Positions 61,554 through 64,000 of a stretch of DNA of 64,000 nucleotides are shown one piece after another. Each line of letters starts with the position of its first letter. Positions within the stretch are counted from its first letter, which is position 1. The position numbers were made by a program, and so were the translations under genes. Origin of the DNA: JAGXLC01 sp964585385 (GTDB lineage: Bacteria > Bacteroidota > Bacteroidia > Bacteroidales > UBA12077). The stretch spans positions 124,001 to 188,000 of the forward strand of contig CAZPDP010000001.1 in assembly GCA_964585385.1 (NCBI GenBank), written 5' to 3'. The notes below the pieces were generated by a model that saw only the letters and a list, made by a program, of their open reading frames with translations, was not told the origin of the DNA and did not search any database.

Positions 61554-62467
61554 CTTGTCTCAGTTTTTATAAGTTGGTCCCACGTGAAAAAAATACTCAT
61601 ATTATGACGTTCGAGATACCTTTTAAGTTCATTTTCTGTTTCTTTCCATGTTAAAAGCAGGAAATCGCCGCCCCATGCACCCAATGATTTTACTACACCC
61701 GGAAATTCCTGAAAATGTTGATCGCGGGCTTTTTTCTTTTGGAGTATACCTGAAAGTTTTTCTTCATGCTCAGATAAAGCTTTTTCAAATTCACTAAGTT
61801 TTTCAGTCCTCGTAATGCGATTGTTTATTGCTTCTATCTCTTCAGATATATTTTTGTTTTGAATGTTGTTTTTCATGAATGCATTTACCTCAGCCGCTGA
61901 ATGTTGTTTTCTTCCTGTATAGACAAAATAAATATGGTTTTTGAAAGGGGGATTCCATTTAAATTCACTAAAAAAAGGTTGATCATTTTTTCGTTCATAG
62001 ATAATAGGATTTCTGCTTTCTGCACATGCAATGTCGTAACCCGAACCTCTTGTAATGATTCTATTCAATTTAAAAGGATTGATATCTAGCCATTTAGAAA
62101 TATTGTTGATAAGGGTGGAGCTACTTCCCAGTCCCCAGCTAAGAGGAAAATCAAGAATTGTTTTAATATTCCAGCCTCCTTTATTTTCTTGTTTTTTTAA
62201 TAAAAAGGCATTAACAAGTAAATTGCTGATAAACGCAGATATAGCGGGATTATTAGTTTCAACAGTTTTAAAGTATTCTTTTGTAAAAGTTCCAGTGAAT
62301 ATTAACTCATCCTGGTATACAGTTTCCCAGTGAATCTTATTATCATCGGCTGGAGAAATTTGTAACGTTTGCCCTAACCTGACTGGGAGAGCAATCGCCT
62401 GTGCACCCTGCAAAACAAGGTATTCGCCTGTAAGTAGTAATTTGCCATTAGAAACATATTCCTCCAT
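61550..62467 (-). CDS. GYDIA-family GHMP kinase (candidate phosphomevalonate kinase)
   Basis: 305 residues with GHMP elements: SNGKLLLTGEYLVLQGAQAI at the N-terminus, a glycine/serine loop SWGLGSSSTLINNIS (near 110), and the family-naming RGSGYDIACAES (near 140). It lacks the C-terminal glycine-rich block of mevalonate kinase. The mevalonate route needs a phosphomevalonate kinase and none other is in this operon; GYDIA kinases fill this slot in many Bacteroidota. The catalytic activity has to be treated as inferred. Confidence 0.8.
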   Translation of the reverse strand: MEEYVSNGKLLLTGEYLVLQGAQAIALPVRLGQTLQISPADDNKIHWETVYQDELIFTGTFTKEYFKTVETNNPAISAFISNLLVNAFLLKKQENKGGWNIKTILDFPLSWGLGSSSTLINNISKWLDINPFKLNRIITRGSGYDIACAESRNPIIYERKNDQPFFSEFKWNPPFKNHIYFVYTGRKQHSAAEVNAFMKNNIQNKNISEEIEAINNRITRTEKLSEFEKALSEHEEKLSGILQKKKARDQHFQEFPGVVKSLGAWGGDFLLLTWKETENELKRYLERHNMSIFFTWDQLIKTETR

Positions 62468-62475
62468 GAGACTTG

Positions 62476-63774
62476 TTATTCAGTGTAATCAATAAAAGAC
62501 TTTACTTCACTGTAGGATACGGGCCGGTTTGCGAAATATTCTTTTGCTTTTTTCCTGGTTTCATCATCAATATTGAAACTCATAAGAATATTGTCGAGAT
62601 GAAGTTTCATGTGGCCTTTCTGAATTCCGGTTGTAATTAGAGACCTAACGGCTCCAAAATTATTCGCTAGTCCTGCAGCTGCTACTATTTTCATTAAATC
62701 TCTGGCAGATGGATTTTTTAGGATTTCCATTGATTTTGCAGCCAATGGATGAAGTTTGGTTAATCCTCCTACAGTACCCAAAGCCAATGGTATACTTAAT
62801 GAATACGAGAAGGTGCCATTTTGAATATTACAGTCGGACAGGGAGGTATATTTACCGCTTTTAGATGCAAAAGCTTGTGCTCCAGCCTCAATTGCTCTGA
62901 AATCGTTTCCTGTAGCTATCACAACAGCGTCAATGCCATTCATTATACCTTTATTGTGGGTTACTGCTCTCGAAACGTTTTTCTTAGCAATTTCAATCGC
63001 CTGATAAAATTTTTCTGCAAACTGTTCTCCGGTAAGCAATTTGTCTGCATCATTTAATTTTTCAACAGTGCATTCCACCTTCATGGTGATGATAGATTCG
63101 GGAGTGTAATTCGAGAGTATAGACATAATAATATCCAGCTTACCTGGCTCGGAGATGTTTTCTTCAAGAACATTCGCTGATTTCTCAAGTACTGAGTTGA
63201 TAAAATTGGCTCCCATGGAATCTGCGGTTTCGAATGTAAAGTCCAGCTCATAGTAGTAGGGAAAATCGTCAGTTCTGTCATTCAGTTCAATAGATATAAT
63301 TCCTCCACCCCGTTTTTCCATTCTACCGGTTAGTTCTTTGTTTTGCTCAATAACAGAAGGTTTTAACCGGTTTATTTCCTGTCTGATTTCGGCTGAGCTG
63401 CCTTTCCATAAAAAGTGGATTTGCCCTTTTTTCCTGGTTGTAATACTTACCGTTTGAAAGCCTCCACGCTCATACCAAAATTTGGCACTTTTAGAAGCCG
63501 CTGCAACGACTGAACTCTCCTCAACAGCCATGGGGATGTGGTATAAATCTCCATCAATAAGGAAATTAGGGGCTATCCCATAAGGTATATGAAAATTGGC
63601 AATCGTATTCTCGCTAAAGTTCTCAAACTTTGTTTGAAGCTCTTTATCAGGAAGTCTGCTTTTTTCCATCGTAAGTATTGACTCCTTGGGATCTTCCAGA
63701 CATTCCGAAATTCGTTTTACCTTTTCGTCTCTCCCCAGTTTACTAAATCCCTGAAAATATTTTATTTCACTCAT
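62476..63774 (-). CDS. Class II hydroxymethylglutaryl-CoA reductase
   Basis: 432 residues. Class II reductases carry the ENFIG-type opening block (here ENTIANFHIPYGIAPNFLIDGD, residues about 52-73), a VAAASKSAKFWYERGGF core, the dimer lysine in VTHNKGIMNG, and a C-terminal catalytic His (IQKGHMKLH, near 387). It reduces HMG-CoA to mevalonate. Class II members are often called degradative, but within this operon the biosynthetic direction is clear. It lies 9 bases upstream of the GYDIA gene. Confidence 0.93.
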   Translation of the reverse strand: MSEIKYFQGFSKLGRDEKVKRISECLEDPKESILTMEKSRLPDKELQTKFENFSENTIANFHIPYGIAPNFLIDGDLYHIPMAVEESSVVAAASKSAKFWYERGGFQTVSITTRKKGQIHFLWKGSSAEIRQEINRLKPSVIEQNKELTGRMEKRGGGIISIELNDRTDDFPYYYELDFTFETADSMGANFINSVLEKSANVLEENISEPGKLDIIMSILSNYTPESIITMKVECTVEKLNDADKLLTGEQFAEKFYQAIEIAKKNVSRAVTHNKGIMNGIDAVVIATGNDFRAIEAGAQAFASKSGKYTSLSDCNIQNGTFSYSLSIPLALGTVGGLTKLHPLAAKSMEILKNPSARDLMKIVAAAGLANNFGAVRSLITTGIQKGHMKLHLDNILMSFNIDDETRKKAKEYFANRPVSYSEVKSFIDYTE

Positions 63775-63785
63775 ATCTGCCTGTT

Positions 63786-64000
63786 TTAAATAACTTTAAG
63801 GAAGGCATTTGCCATTTTTAAACCTTCTTCCTGTGTTTTCATGAATTTTTTTAACTGGTCGTAATCTTCCCTTGCATATTTAAGAAAGGTAGATGCCATA
63901 CCATAAATAGCCGGGATTTTGCTTTTTTTCATCAGATAATATCCATCCAGGAAATTTTGAATCCCTCCTGAAACTATAAGAGTTTCTAAATTATTAGTTG
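63786..64000 (-). CDS. fni: Type 2 isopentenyl-diphosphate isomerase, C-terminal part (partial)
   Basis: The last 71 residues of a leftward gene that begins beyond the window edge; it ends with TAA at 63786-63788. The tail ETLIVSGGIQNFLDGYYLMK, then YGMASTFLKYA and EEGLKMANAFLKVI resemble the C-terminal region of FMN-dependent type 2 isomerases, which interconvert IPP and DMAPP. It lies 11 bases before HMG-CoA reductase, completing the mevalonate operon. Confidence 0.8.
   Translation of the reverse strand, partial: TNNLETLIVSGGIQNFLDGYYLMKKSKIPAIYGMASTFLKYAREDYDQLKKFMKTQEEGLKMANAFLKVI

Overview
The window comes from a low-GC bacterium of the phylum Bacteroidota. Four things point there: gliding-type genes (gldF, gldG), a short RpoD-type sigma factor, a long multi-domain ribosomal protein S1, and promoters of the TTG-N(19-22)-TAnnTTTG type instead of -35/-10 boxes. 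A mevalonate pathway, SiaB/SiaC proteins and a Lys-type phosphoglycerate dehydrogenase suggest a Bacteroidia or Cytophagia-like lineage, but the exact order cannot be fixed from sequence reading alone. Gene density is high. I see no rRNA, tRNA, CRISPR array, insertion sequence or prophage.

Layout. 0-3 kb: lpxB, a GIN-domain lipoprotein and a PagL-like lipid A deacylase. 3.3-9.5 kb: gldF-gldG-DUF4340-dnaN-exonuclease-FAH hydrolase, all rightward, with a strong terminator after dnaN. 9.5-14.2 kb: mostly leftward regulatory or small genes (HD protein, short DNA-binding protein, divergent RpoD-like sigma factor, RRM protein, guanylate-kinase-like protein) plus a rightward membrane-anchored unknown. 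14.6-20.6 kb: a TetR-LolA-like-ABC(permease, permease, ATPase)-outer-membrane-barrel operon, then dgt. 21.9-30.8 kb leftward: S41 protease with SiaC and SiaB, guaA, a C1 peptidase, rnz with a STAS protein, and rpsA. 31.3-37.4 kb: two hybrid kinases, then a leftward operon of two more SiaC paralogues headed by an unrecognised 156-residue protein. 37.9-44.3 kb: clpB, a second STAS protein, a TPR protein and a PorE-like OmpA protein. 44.4-51.6 kb: gcvT, comB, serC, serA, DUF1015, YggS and a dihydroorotate dehydrogenase-like protein. 51.7-58.4 kb: an untidy region with a SecB-like protein, a truncated MFS gene, a free-standing archaeal-type ThrRS editing domain, cheR, arfB, recQ, a 54-residue membrane protein missed by length filters, a secreted unknown, and several repeats. 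58.5-64 kb leftward: a mevalonate operon (fni, HMG-CoA reductase, GYDIA kinase, mvaD, mevalonate kinase) and a UbiA prenyltransferase.

How it fits together. The strongest theme is phospho-switch signalling. There is one SiaB kinase, three SiaC-type substrates, two STAS antagonists, two hybrid histidine kinases and an orphan CheR, spread over 30 kb among housekeeping and stress genes (clpB, rpsA, rnz). The second theme is the envelope: lipid A synthesis and trimming, a predicted trans-envelope lipid or lipoprotein transporter under its own TetR regulator (whose promoter overlaps a clear dyad), gliding ABC components and a PorE-like periplasmic scaffold. The third is isoprenoid and quinone supply.

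The best candidates for undescribed biology are the orphan SiaC pair with its 156-residue partner, the TetR-LolA-ABC-barrel system (its TetR carries a perfect EF-hand loop), the stand-alone ThrRS editing domain, and the 54-residue membrane protein with nearby 24-bp inverted repeats. Functional assignments rest on motifs read by eye; no database search was run.
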